From NCBI GenBank assembly GCA_013360495.1, contig JABWBM010000012.1, positions 1 to 36,272 of the forward strand: a stretch of DNA of 36,272 nt, given 5' to 3'. The position numbers and the translations under genes are program-made. Within the stretch, counting starts at the first letter, position 1. Every line of letters starts with the position of its first letter. Below, in pieces: positions 21,479 through 31,563 of the stretch. Below the pieces are notes generated by a model. It was not told where the DNA came from. It searched no databases and saw only the letters and a list, made by a program, of their open reading frames with translations. The DNA is from Planctomycetaceae bacterium (lineage in GTDB: Bacteria; Planctomycetota; UBA8742; UBA2392; JABWBM01).

Positions 21479-24463
21479 CTAACTCAGCGCCAGCTTGACG
21501 TCGCCTTCTTTGAGCACCTTGTAGCAGCGCTCGCACAGCCGCACGTCGAAGTCGTGGCTCAGGTGTACCGTCTCCCAATGATTCCAGCAGCGCTCGCAAC
21601 GTTCATAAGGCGAACGTTCGGGAAGAATCGCAAGGCCCTGAATTTCCCCTGCATCGGAAGCGCCCGCAGGACGGCTATCGACGACCTCGACTTCGCTTAC
21701 GCCGATGATCGAGGCAAGTTCTTTCGCCTCGAAGGAGTCGCGCAGCAGTGTCTTCAATTCTGGTACTTCCGTATAGAACGTGACCTTCGCCGTGGCAGAG
21801 CTACGCAGGGAACGGGTTTTACGCAAGGGGTCGAGCAAACGCTCAACCTCCGCGCGAATCATGGCCACGCGTTTGTAATTATCTTCCAGGGCGTTTTCGC
21901 GCTTGAAATCGCTGGCGAGCGGGAGTTTGGCGAGATGCACCGACCACTTCGCGCCGCCCGTGCCCGGCAGGAACGACCAGACTTCATCGGCGGTATGCGG
22001 ACAAATCGGGGCCAACATGCGCGCGATAGCGCTGGTGAGGTGATACATCGTCGTCTGGGCGCTGCGGCGCTCGTCGCTGTTCGGCGCGTCGCAGTACATG
22101 CGGTCCTTGGTCACGTCGATGTAGAAGGCCGAAAGCTCGACATTGCAGAAGTCCACCAGCGCGCGGATCGCGTTATGGAATTCGTACTTCTCCATGGCAG
22201 CGGTATAAGCCTCAACGGTGGCGCAGAGGCGTGAGAGCGCCCAGCGGTCAATCTCCACCATCTTCGATGAATCGATCGCGTTTTGCTCCGGGTTGAAGTC
22301 GTTGAGGTTACCGAGCATGACGCGCATGGTGTTGCGCAGCGTGCGGTACATGCCGCTGGTTTTGTCGCGGATCAAGTTGAGCGTGACAGGCACCGGCGAG
22401 GATGTGTCGATGCTCGCGAAGTAGAGGCGGAACAGGTCGCCGCCCACTTCGTTGCAGCCCTCGTCGATGGGGAACATGTTCCCCTTGGATTTGCTGGCTT
22501 TCTCGCCCTTTTCGTCGACGACGAAGGCGTGGGTGAGGCACTGCTTGAAGGGCGCTACGCCCTGCGTCGCGACGGAGAGTAGCAGCGAAACCTGGAACCA
22601 GCCGCGATGCTGGTCGTCGCCTTCGAGGTATATGTCCGCCGGGAAACGCAGTTCCGGCTCTTTCAACACGACGCTGCGGTGCGACGCGCCGGACTCGAAC
22701 CAGACGTCAAAGATGTCATAGAGCTTGTTGAGCTTCTTGCCTTTGAATTCGTCGGGGCGTGCGCTATCGGGCAGGAGTTTCTCCGCCGGCCAGTTGGCGT
22801 CGTCGAACCAAATGTCGGTGCCGTGCTCGCGCACGAGGCCGATGACATGATCAAGCGCTTGCTCGGAGATGCAGACCTTGCCGCTCTCCGGTTCGATGAA
22901 GGCCGGGATCGGGATGCCCCAGAAACGCTGCCGCGAGATACACCAGTCCGGGCGGCTCTCCACCATGCCGGAGATGCGTTTCTTGCCCCATGCCGGGAAC
23001 CACTTCACCTCTTCGATCTGGCTCACCGCATTCTTGCGTAACGTTTCGCTGGCACCCTGCCCCTTGACGTCCATCTGCACGAACCACTGCTCGGTGGCGC
23101 GGAAGATCACGGGCTGGTGCGTGCGCCAGCAGTGCGGATAGCTGTGGGTATATTCGCTCCATTGCAGCATCAGGCCGTCGTGTTCGAGACCGTCGATCAC
23201 GAGCTTGTTGGCCTTCAGATAGTGTTGTCCCTCGAGCCGTTCGATCCATGACAACTGGCGGGCGTCCTGCTGCTTGCGGCTAATCTGTAACTCGTCATCG
23301 AGACGCTGCCCCTTGTAATAGCACCCCTTCTCGTCCACGGGACAGATGACGGGCAGATTCAACTCGACGCCTAGATCATAGTCTTCGGCGCCGTGGCCGG
23401 GGGCGATGTGAACGACGCCCGTGCCGTCGGAGAGCGTAACAATGGTCGAACAGACCACTGGCTGCACGCCCGCTTCCGCCGACTTCCAACCCGGCGAGAA
23501 CTCGGCCATGTGACCAGCGAGATCGCGCTTCAGGAAAGGGTGCTCATAGGCAACGCCGAGCAAATCTTTGCCCTTGATCGTCAGCAGCGGCTCGAACTCC
23601 TTCTTCCCCGCAAGCCCGAACACCGTCGGCCCAAGTTGCGCCGCCATCAAGAGCGCCTCGTTCCCCACACCGTAGAGCGTGTAGTCCGCTTCGGCGGAGA
23701 CAGCGCACGCGACATTGGCAATCAACGTCCAAGGCGTCGTCGTCCAGATGACAATGTAAGGCTTGCGCTTGCCGGCAGCTTTCTTGATCTCGTCCCCCAC
23801 CGCGATGGGAAAGCGCACGTAAATGCTCGCGTCCTTACGATCCTCGTATTCAAGCTCGGCTTCGGCCAGCGCCGACTGCGCAGCCCAGCTCCAATGGACG
23901 GACTTGCGCGCGCGCTTGATGTAGCCCTTGGCGTAGAGATCCTTGAAGCATTCGAGGGTGGCCGCCTCGTACACCGGGTCGATGGTCAGGTAGGGTTTCT
24001 CCCAGCGGCCAAGCACCATGGCGCGCTTGAACTGCTGGCGCTGGATATCGATGTATTTGTTGGCCGTGTCGAGGCAGCGCTTGCGCACATCGAGAGCGCT
24101 CATACCTTCGGGGATCTTGCCGCCAAGTTCTTCGAGCACCTTGTTTTCGATCGGCAAGCCGTGGCAATCCCAGCCCGGGATGTAGGGCGAGTCAAAGCCC
24201 TGCATGGTGCGCAGCTTGACAACGATGTCCTTGAGAATCTTGTTCATGCCCGAGCCGGTGTGCGTGTTGCCGTTGGCGTAGGGCGGGCCGTCGTGCAGGA
24301 TAAATTTCTCGCCGCCCGAGCGCGCTTTGCGGATGGCGTCGTAGAGGCCCTTTTCCTCCCAGCGGGCGAGGGTCTGCGGCTCGCGGCTCGCGAGGTCGGC
24401 CTTCATGGGAAAATCCGTCTTCGGCGTGAGGACGGTTTCTTTCAATGATACGCTGTCGCTCAT
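21479..24463 (-). CDS. ileS: Isoleucyl-tRNA synthetase
   Basis: HDGPPYANGNTHTG (HIGH region), KSKGN, GWDCHGLPIENKV and C-terminal zinc finger ERCERCWNHW...LCERCY. Confidence 0.98.
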   Translation of the reverse strand: MSDSVSLKETVLTPKTDFPMKADLASREPQTLARWEEKGLYDAIRKARSGGEKFILHDGPPYANGNTHTGSGMNKILKDIVVKLRTMQGFDSPYIPGWDCHGLPIENKVLEELGGKIPEGMSALDVRKRCLDTANKYIDIQRQQFKRAMVLGRWEKPYLTIDPVYEAATLECFKDLYAKGYIKRARKSVHWSWAAQSALAEAELEYEDRKDASIYVRFPIAVGDEIKKAAGKRKPYIVIWTTTPWTLIANVACAVSAEADYTLYGVGNEALLMAAQLGPTVFGLAGKKEFEPLLTIKGKDLLGVAYEHPFLKRDLAGHMAEFSPGWKSAEAGVQPVVCSTIVTLSDGTGVVHIAPGHGAEDYDLGVELNLPVICPVDEKGCYYKGQRLDDELQISRKQQDARQLSWIERLEGQHYLKANKLVIDGLEHDGLMLQWSEYTHSYPHCWRTHQPVIFRATEQWFVQMDVKGQGASETLRKNAVSQIEEVKWFPAWGKKRISGMVESRPDWCISRQRFWGIPIPAFIEPESGKVCISEQALDHVIGLVREHGTDIWFDDANWPAEKLLPDSARPDEFKGKKLNKLYDIFDVWFESGASHRSVVLKEPELRFPADIYLEGDDQHRGWFQVSLLLSVATQGVAPFKQCLTHAFVVDEKGEKASKSKGNMFPIDEGCNEVGGDLFRLYFASIDTSSPVPVTLNLIRDKTSGMYRTLRNTMRVMLGNLNDFNPEQNAIDSSKMVEIDRWALSRLCATVEAYTAAMEKYEFHNAIRALVDFCNVELSAFYIDVTKDRMYCDAPNSDERRSAQTTMYHLTSAIARMLAPICPHTADEVWSFLPGTGGAKWSVHLAKLPLASDFKRENALEDNYKRVAMIRAEVERLLDPLRKTRSLRSSATAKVTFYTEVPELKTLLRDSFEAKELASIIGVSEVEVVDSRPAGASDAGEIQGLAILPERSPYERCERCWNHWETVHLSHDFDVRLCERCYKVLKEGDVKLALS

Positions 24464-24699
24464 GGCTTCGTCTTCATCTCCGCGCGCAACTTCGTGACCA
24501 GATCCTTCGCTGAACTTCCATCTTCCAATTCGGCTTCGTCAATCAATAACACCGGAATATCCGGTTCGTCGATACGATAGTGGAGGCCATTGGCGGCGCA
24601 ACGCAACCGTTGCTTCCCATCCTTGCCCGCGACCAGCGTGAGCGGCTGTCGGCTCAAGGGATCGACGAGAATATCGAGCAACTGCTGGCTCAGCGCCAT
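24460..24699 (-). CDS. Trm112-like small protein
   Basis: MALSQQLLDILVDPLSRQPLTLVAGKDGKQRLRCAANGLHYRIDEPDIPVLLIDEA. Overlaps the ileS start (ATGA). Confidence 0.82.
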   Translation of the reverse strand: MALSQQLLDILVDPLSRQPLTLVAGKDGKQRLRCAANGLHYRIDEPDIPVLLIDEAELEDGSSAKDLVTKLRAEMKTKP

Positions 24700-24777
24700 G
24701 GCGTCCTCCGGTTTTCCGAACCGGCGCACTATAGGAAGGAAACGGCGCTCGTGGTAGCGGAAGATGCTTCGTTGCTC

Positions 24778-25872
24778 CTACTTCCCGCGGATCTTCGCCA
24801 CCACCGCGTCGCCCATTTCCTTCGTCGAGACGACCTTGACGTTCGCTCCGCCTTGGGAGGCGATGTCCTTGGTGCGGTAGCCGTCGGCCAGCACCGCGTC
24901 CACGGCGTCCTCGATCGCTTTCGCCGCGTCGAGCTTGCCAGCCGAATAGGTGAGCAACATCCCAGCCGAAAGGATCGCGGCGAGCGGGTTCGCGATCCCC
25001 TTGCCCGCGATATCCGGCGCTGAGCCATGCACAGGTTCATACAGTCCAACGCGCCCGCCGATGCTCGCGGAGGGCAACATGCCGAGGGATCCGGTGATCT
25101 GCGCGCCGATGTCTGACAAAATATCGCCGAACATATTCTCCGCCAGCAGCACATCGAACTGGCGGGGGTACTGCACCAGTTGCATGGCGCAATTATCGAC
25201 ATACATATGGTTGAGCGCGATATCGGGATAGCTATCTTTGCCGAGCTTCGTGACCGTCTCGCGCCAGAGTTGCATCACTTCCAAGGCATTGGCTTTGTCG
25301 GCGGAGCACAGTTTCTTCTTGCGCTTCCTCGCCGCATCAAAGGCCACCTTCGCCACGCGCACAATCTCGGTTTCGTGATAACGCATTGTATTGAAACCAA
25401 AGCGGCCCTTCTCATCCGCGCCGTAGCCGCGCGGCGTGCCAAAATAGAGACCGCTGACCAATTCGCGCACGATGAGAATGTCCACACCAGTGAGCATCTC
25501 CGCCTTGATGCTGCTGGCACCGAGCAACGCGGGAACCGGACGCACCGGGCGCAGGTTGGCAAAGAGGTCCAGCCCCTTGCGCAGATGGAGCAGCGCGCGC
25601 TCAGGCAATTGATCAGGCGGCAGGTCGCCGAACGCTGGATCCCCCACCGCGCCGAAGAGAATCGCATCAGACGCTAGACAAAGCTTGAGTGTCTCGTCGG
25701 GCAGCGGCTGCTTTCCCGCGCGCACCGCCGATGCGCCAACCAAGGCGCTTTCAGACTCCACCTTAAAATTAAAACGTTCGCCCGCCGTCTTGAGCGCCCT
25801 CAACGCCTCGGCGGTCACTTCCGGCCCGATGCCGTCGCCGCCGAGTACGGCAATGTTGAGTGTGTCGGTCAT
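24778..25872 (-). CDS. leuB: 3-isopropylmalate dehydrogenase
   Basis: [46 protein letters not shown] and [30 protein letters not shown]. Confidence 0.96.
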   Translation of the reverse strand: MTDTLNIAVLGGDGIGPEVTAEALRALKTAGERFNFKVESESALVGASAVRAGKQPLPDETLKLCLASDAILFGAVGDPAFGDLPPDQLPERALLHLRKGLDLFANLRPVRPVPALLGASSIKAEMLTGVDILIVRELVSGLYFGTPRGYGADEKGRFGFNTMRYHETEIVRVAKVAFDAARKRKKKLCSADKANALEVMQLWRETVTKLGKDSYPDIALNHMYVDNCAMQLVQYPRQFDVLLAENMFGDILSDIGAQITGSLGMLPSASIGGRVGLYEPVHGSAPDIAGKGIANPLAAILSAGMLLTYSAGKLDAAKAIEDAVDAVLADGYRTKDIASQGGANVKVVSTKEMGDAVVAKIRGK

Positions 25873-25984
25873 TACATTCTCCTGAATGCGAGGAGACTAA
25901 CGTCTATGCCGCTGCGTTCAAGGATGGACGTGAAGACCTCCTTTTCCCGGCGGCTTGTTCGTATACTGTAGAGAAGGGAGTCCG

Positions 25985-27244
25985 ATGATCCTTCGTGGAA
26001 CAGCATTGACGTGCGCCATGATCGCTGTAGCAAGCAGCGTCGCCCGGGCGTCCATCGACGACAACCGGCCCTTCGTTCGAGTCCCCATATCCAATCCCGC
26101 GCCTGATCCCTTCCACGCTCCCGCGCCGACACCGGACGACCTCAAGGTGCGCGCAGCCGTGGATCGAGGCCTCGCCTTCATTGTATCGCTCCAGCAACCC
26201 GATGGATGCTGGCGGAACGACGCCGGCCAGAAGATCGGCGAAGGCTACGTGCGCAACGAACTTGATGTCCCGCATATCGGCGTCACTGCGCTGTGCTGCA
26301 TGGCGCTTGTCGCTGGCGGCAACGCCCCCGATCAGGGGCGCTACGCTTCGAACGTCCGCCTTGGCCTCGATTTTCTGATCCAGAACCAGGACCGCTCTGG
26401 CCAGATCAAGGTACTCGGCTCGCGCATGTACGACCACGCGTTCGCTACGCTTTTCCTCGCCGAAATTTTCGGCATGACCCGCGATTCTCGTATCAAGAAA
26501 GCCCTGCAGGAGGCGACTGCCTTTATCGTCCGCAATCAAGTCGGCGTCACCATCAAACCCGACGGTGGCGGCCCCGAAGACGGCAATCAGGCCGATCCCG
26601 AACGGGACAAGGCAAGAACCGGCGACAACTGGGGCGGCTGGCGCTATGAGCCCAAACAGCTCGACGCCGATATGTCGATCACCGTCTGCCAATTGCAGGC
26701 GCTGCGGGCTGCGCGCAACGTCGGCATCGCGGTTCCGAAGGTATCGATCGAAGCGGCCCGGGAGTACGTCGTCGGGAATTACAACGACGACGACGGCAGT
26801 TTCGCCTATCAGCCGCAGTTCAGATACAACCGCGTCAGCTTCGCGCTCTCGGCAGCCGGCATCGTGGCATTGCAGTCCGCCGGACGTTACGACAGCTACC
26901 GCGATGGCGACAGGCTGATCGACCTGCGCAAGGCGCTCAATTACCTCCATCAGCAGCGTCCGGATCAAGCCTCGAATTTCCAGCCGCGCAATTGCGCCTT
27001 TGGCTTCTGGTACGGCCACTACTACGCGGCCCAAGCAGTCCATCAATATAAGGAAGTCAATCCCAAGATGTGGCAGGTCTGGAACGACAAGAACCGCCGC
27101 CATTTCCTTGCCATGCAGCGCGGCAATGGCTCCTGGATCGACGAGATCGGTACATGGGACGAGAAGCGCAACGCCTATGCCACCGCCATGGCCTGCTTGA
27201 TCCTGTCCATTCAGAACAATTACCTGCCAATCTTCCAGGCGTAA
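25985..27244 (+). CDS. Secreted squalene-cyclase/prenyltransferase alpha-alpha barrel repeat protein
   Basis: Signal peptide MILRGTALTCAMIAVASSVARA. Repeats such as DRGLAFIVSLQQPDGCWRND and GVTALCCMALVAGGN. Typical C-terminal ATAMACLILSIQNNYLPIFQ. Confidence 0.85.
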   Translation: MILRGTALTCAMIAVASSVARASIDDNRPFVRVPISNPAPDPFHAPAPTPDDLKVRAAVDRGLAFIVSLQQPDGCWRNDAGQKIGEGYVRNELDVPHIGVTALCCMALVAGGNAPDQGRYASNVRLGLDFLIQNQDRSGQIKVLGSRMYDHAFATLFLAEIFGMTRDSRIKKALQEATAFIVRNQVGVTIKPDGGGPEDGNQADPERDKARTGDNWGGWRYEPKQLDADMSITVCQLQALRAARNVGIAVPKVSIEAAREYVVGNYNDDDGSFAYQPQFRYNRVSFALSAAGIVALQSAGRYDSYRDGDRLIDLRKALNYLHQQRPDQASNFQPRNCAFGFWYGHYYAAQAVHQYKEVNPKMWQVWNDKNRRHFLAMQRGNGSWIDEIGTWDEKRNAYATAMACLILSIQNNYLPIFQA

Positions 27245-27247
27245 GTC

Positions 27248-27270
27248 AAAAAACCCGTGTACGTCACGGG
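27248..27270 (-). terminator. Intrinsic-terminator-like hairpin on the minus strand
   Basis: Minus strand reads CCCGTG-ACGTA-CACGGG followed by TTTTTT. Confidence 0.4.
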
Positions 27271-27289
27271 CAAAGTCCTCGTTTCTTGC

Positions 27290-27371
27290 GTAGCGTCACG
27301 CCTATGGCGTGACGTCTTTGAGCCAACGCTTGATGTACGGACAAGACGTCACGGCGTAGCCGTGACGCTAC
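27290..27371. repeat. Family A inverted hairpin pair
   Basis: GTAGCGTCACGCCTATGGCGTGACGTCTT (27290-27318) and AAGACGTCACGGCGTAGCCGTGACGCTAC (27343-27371). Confidence 0.93.
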
Positions 27372-27479
27372 AAGAAAAGGCGACTTCGCATGTAACGTGA
27401 GAAATCACGTCCTGTCGTTGACGGCTTCCCCCCCACAATCCATACTCGCGAAGCTTAATCCGCTTACAAGGGGTGTCTC

Positions 27480-29363
27480 ATGGCCGAAGCGCCGACGTTG
27501 ATCGAACTCAAAGGCGTCAAAACCTACTTCCACACCGAGGGCGGCACCGTCAAGGCCGTCGACGACCTCACGCTTAACATTAAGGAAGGTCAAACCCTCG
27601 GCCTCGTCGGCGAGTCCGGCTCAGGAAAATCGGTCACCTCGCTCACCATCATGCGCCTGCTCCCCGAAGTCGGCGCCGCCATCGAAGCGGGCCAGATTTC
27701 CTTCCTTGGCCGCGACCTCGTGAAACTTCCCGAATCCGAGATGCGCAAGGTGCGCGGCAAAGAGATCAGTATGATCTTCCAAGAGCCAATGACCTCGCTT
27801 AACCCGGTGTTTACGGTCGGCGATCAGGTGATGGAAGCCATCCGCCTGCACCAGAAGACGAGCAAGGATGAAGCGCTCAAACGCACCATCGATCTGTTCA
27901 AGGAAGTCGGCATCCCCGACCCCGAACGCCGCGTCAGGAGCTACCCCCACGAAATGTCCGGCGGCCAAAAGCAGCGCGTGATGATCGCCATGGCGCTGAG
28001 TTGCAACCCGAAGCTCTTGATCGCTGACGAGCCGACCACGGCTCTCGACGTCACCATTCAGGCGCAGATTCTTGACCTGCTGCGCAAACTGCGCGACGAG
28101 CGCGGCATGTCCATCCTCTTCATCACCCACGACCTCGGCGTGATCGCCGAGATCGCCGACGATGTCGCGGTCATGTTCCGCGGCAAGGTGGTGGAGTTTG
28201 GCAGCGTGCGCCAGATCTACGCTAACCCGCAGCATCCCTACACCAAGGGTCTGCTTGCCTGCCGCCCGCGTTTGGAAACCAACTACCGCCGCCTCGTCAC
28301 CGTCGCCGACTACATGGACGTGAAGACCAATGAACAGGGCGACTTCGTCATCACCGAGAAGAAGCTCGATGAATCGCGCAAGCAGGCGCTGACCTCCAAG
28401 GGCCGCGGCCGATTGCTGCACCCGAAGTCGGAGCTCGAGCGCATCGGCCACCCTTATCGTGAGAGTGAACTTGCGCCGGGAACCACCTGTGTTCCCGAAA
28501 ACGAAAAACCCATGCTCGCGGTCGAGAATCTGAAAGTGTATTTCCCCATCAAGAAGGGCGTTTTCGCGCGCACCGTCGATCATGTGCGCGCCGTGGATGG
28601 CGTGAGCTTCAACGTCTATCGCGGCCAGACGCTTGGCCTCGTAGGCGAGTCAGGTTGCGGCAAGACCACTGCCGGCCGGGCGATCCTGCGCTTGATCGAG
28701 CCGACCGAGGGCAGAGTCCATTTCGACGGCTCAGACTTCCTCGCATTGAAAGGCGAGACGCTGCGCACCATGCGCCGGCGAATCCAGATTATTTTTCAGG
28801 ATCCCTATAGCTCGCTTAACCCGCGCATGACCGTGGAGGCGGCGCTCACTGAGCCGATGAAGGTCCACGGCATCGGCAATTCGCGTAACGACCGGCGCGA
28901 TCGCGCGGCGAACCTCTTGACCGAAGTGGGCCTCCTGCCCGAGCATCTGCGCCGTTACCCGCACGAATTCTCCGGCGGCCAGCGCCAGCGCATCTGCATC
29001 GCGCGCGCGCTCACCGTCGAGCCGGACTTCATCATCTGCGACGAATCGGTCTCTGCCCTCGACGTGTCGGTGCAGGCGCAGGTGCTTAACCTGCTCAAGG
29101 ACCTGCAGGAGGAACATGGCCTCACTTACATCTTCATCAGCCACGACTTGAGCGTCGTCAAATTCATGTCCGACATGATGGCCGTGATGAGCGACGGCAA
29201 GTTCGTCGAGTTCGGCCCGTCGGAGGCGATTTATGCTGCCCCCGCGCAGGACTACACGCGCCGCCTGATCAGCGCCATCCCGAGCGATTCGCTGGAGAAG
29301 ATCGAGAAACGCCAGCGCGACCGCGAAACCGCGCGCGCAAAACGCATATCGACGATCAGTTAG
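27480..29363 (+). CDS. Fused double-ATPase oligopeptide/dipeptide ABC transporter ATP-binding protein (DppD-DppF/GsiA-like)
   Basis: Two Walker A motifs ([16 protein letters not shown]) and two signature motifs ([16 protein letters not shown]), each with an oligopeptide-type C-terminal region. Confidence 0.95.
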   Translation: MAEAPTLIELKGVKTYFHTEGGTVKAVDDLTLNIKEGQTLGLVGESGSGKSVTSLTIMRLLPEVGAAIEAGQISFLGRDLVKLPESEMRKVRGKEISMIFQEPMTSLNPVFTVGDQVMEAIRLHQKTSKDEALKRTIDLFKEVGIPDPERRVRSYPHEMSGGQKQRVMIAMALSCNPKLLIADEPTTALDVTIQAQILDLLRKLRDERGMSILFITHDLGVIAEIADDVAVMFRGKVVEFGSVRQIYANPQHPYTKGLLACRPRLETNYRRLVTVADYMDVKTNEQGDFVITEKKLDESRKQALTSKGRGRLLHPKSELERIGHPYRESELAPGTTCVPENEKPMLAVENLKVYFPIKKGVFARTVDHVRAVDGVSFNVYRGQTLGLVGESGCGKTTAGRAILRLIEPTEGRVHFDGSDFLALKGETLRTMRRRIQIIFQDPYSSLNPRMTVEAALTEPMKVHGIGNSRNDRRDRAANLLTEVGLLPEHLRRYPHEFSGGQRQRICIARALTVEPDFIICDESVSALDVSVQAQVLNLLKDLQEEHGLTYIFISHDLSVVKFMSDMMAVMSDGKFVEFGPSEAIYAAPAQDYTRRLISAIPSDSLEKIEKRQRDRETARAKRISTIS

Positions 29364-29646
29364 AGAATCTTTACCGCAGAGAAAGATAGATCACGCAAAA
29401 ACGCCAAAACGCAAAGGAAGAGGAAAGAATTGGTTCAAAGCAAAGAAATGAAGATTCTGAAAAGTTCAATCTATTTAGCGGTTTGAATTTTTATTCCTGA
29501 AATCTTCGGAGTTCACATTCCAACAATCTTTCTTATCGGCGTTCACCACCTTCATCTCTGTTCCATAATCTTCCTCTTCCAAACACTGAGACCTCTATCC
29601 CTGCGCGGCTGCCAGCGTGGTAGGATGGTGCCAAATGGGAGGAGCG

Positions 29647-31524
29647 ATGAAACTTCGAACCCTCTTGTGCTTCGCGCTGGTCATATGCGTCGTGTCGAGC
29701 AGCGAAACGCCGCTCTTGCTCGCGCCGGCGGCGGAAAAACCTGCTACGCCCGCGTCGTCCGAAATGGTGTTGAGCTTGAGCGGCGATCCGCGAACGCTCG
29801 ACCCGCGAATGGCGGGAGACGTCGTGTCGATGACTCAATGCGGCATGGCGTACGAGACGCTCTATGAATACGACTACTTCACACCAGACAGGGTTATTCC
29901 CTGTCTCGCCCAAGACATGCCGAAGGTGAGTGCGGGAGGCAAGCAGCTTGAGATCACGCTCAAGCAAGGCGTACGCTTTCAGGATGACGTCTGCTTCCCC
30001 GATAGCAAGGGGCGGGTTGTCACGGCGGGCGATTTTGTATTCAGTGTTCTTTCGCTCGCGGCGCAGCCCGATCCGGTGGGCTGGTGGGCGCTCGAAGAGA
30101 AAATCGAAGGACTTGACGAGTGGCGTGAGCGCGCCGTGGAAAAGCCCGATCTTCCCATGAGCGTGTGGGGTGATGTGAAAGGACTAAAAGCCAAGGACGA
30201 GCGCACTATTGAGATCATCCTGACCGACCCGAACCCGCGTTTTCTCCACACGCTCTGCATGCTTTACCTTGCCGTCATCCCAAAGGAGGCCATCGAGCGT
30301 TACGGCGATGAGTTTGAAAGGCATCCTGTCGGTACCGGACCGTTCAAGCTTGAGGCGTGGGAAGCAGGACAGGGGATTGTCTGGAGGAAAAACCCGAACT
30401 ATCGCGAGGCACTCTTCCCCATCGCGCCCGCCGGACATACGGATAAGCGGCGTTACGAGCAGCTTGAAGGGCGGCGATTGCCGCTCCTCTCAAAGGTGAC
30501 ATACCGGATTCTCGCGGAGGAGATGACCGAGTGGCAGGACTTCCTCGCGGGACAAATCGACGTATGTTCCATTCCGATAGACAAATATGACGAGGTGTTC
30601 ACGAAGGATGGACGGCTTGGGCCGTTGCTTATGGGCGATGGCAAGTTTGTCAACTTGCACACACCTGATCGCCCGGTCATCGAATACATCTCGTTCAATA
30701 TGACGCACAAATCGATCGGGACTCCTGCCGGGGAAAAGGGGGCGGCGCTGCGTAAAGCCATTGGCTTGGCCTTCGACAGACAAAAGTATATCGATGAACA
30801 CCTCAAGGGCCGGGGAACGGTTGCAACGGGTCTGATTCCCAAGGGCATTGTCGGCTTCGACGAAAAGCAGCCTTACCCATGGTCAGTCTATTCGGAGGAG
30901 AAAGCCCGCGCCGTCCTTACCAAAGCCGGCTTCAAAGTCGAAAAAACCGGTTCGGGGTGGAAGACAACCGACCCCGACACGGGCGCGCAGCCGGAAGTGA
31001 CAATCTTGACGCGAGGAACGACTGCAGCTTCGAAAAACATGGCGGCATTCATTGACGATATCGGTCCGAAAATCGGCGTGAAAGTCGCCGGGGAGTGTAT
31101 GGACTTCGCGAAGTACCTTCGAATGCAAGAAGAAGGCAAAGGCCATGCCTATGATAGCGGGTGGATTCTCGATTACCCCGACGCCGAAAACATTTTGCAA
31201 CTTTTGTGGGGAGAGAACGCTAAGGAATTCGGCATCAATTCGTCCCGATATACATCGAAAGCGTACGACGAACTCTACATACGGATGCTCCCCCTCGACC
31301 AGACTATCAAATCCCAGTGCGCGAAAAAGATGGAGATCATTCAGAGCATGATGAAAGTGCTTGCGGACGACTGCCCGATCATCCCTCTCTATTTCGATCG
31401 CTCGAAAAGTCTTTCGCACGAATGGGTCTATCCCTACGAGTCATGCGATTTCTCTTTCGCTACAGCCAAGTACCGCTTCGTGGACGAAGATATACGCCTC
31501 AAAAAATCCATCCTCTGGAAATAG
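29647..31524 (+). CDS. Peptide ABC transporter substrate-binding protein (SBP_bac_5 family)
   Basis: Signal peptide. LSGDPRTLDPRMAGDVVS, HPVGTGPFKLEAWEAGQGIVWRKNPNYRE and AIGLAFDRQKYIDEHLKGRGTVATGLIPKGI. Confidence 0.92.
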   Translation: MKLRTLLCFALVICVVSSSETPLLLAPAAEKPATPASSEMVLSLSGDPRTLDPRMAGDVVSMTQCGMAYETLYEYDYFTPDRVIPCLAQDMPKVSAGGKQLEITLKQGVRFQDDVCFPDSKGRVVTAGDFVFSVLSLAAQPDPVGWWALEEKIEGLDEWRERAVEKPDLPMSVWGDVKGLKAKDERTIEIILTDPNPRFLHTLCMLYLAVIPKEAIERYGDEFERHPVGTGPFKLEAWEAGQGIVWRKNPNYREALFPIAPAGHTDKRRYEQLEGRRLPLLSKVTYRILAEEMTEWQDFLAGQIDVCSIPIDKYDEVFTKDGRLGPLLMGDGKFVNLHTPDRPVIEYISFNMTHKSIGTPAGEKGAALRKAIGLAFDRQKYIDEHLKGRGTVATGLIPKGIVGFDEKQPYPWSVYSEEKARAVLTKAGFKVEKTGSGWKTTDPDTGAQPEVTILTRGTTAASKNMAAFIDDIGPKIGVKVAGECMDFAKYLRMQEEGKGHAYDSGWILDYPDAENILQLLWGENAKEFGINSSRYTSKAYDELYIRMLPLDQTIKSQCAKKMEIIQSMMKVLADDCPIIPLYFDRSKSLSHEWVYPYESCDFSFATAKYRFVDEDIRLKKSILWK

Positions 31525-31563
31525 CGTTGCCAGCACTTCTCGCGCACGATGTTTCATCGCTGT

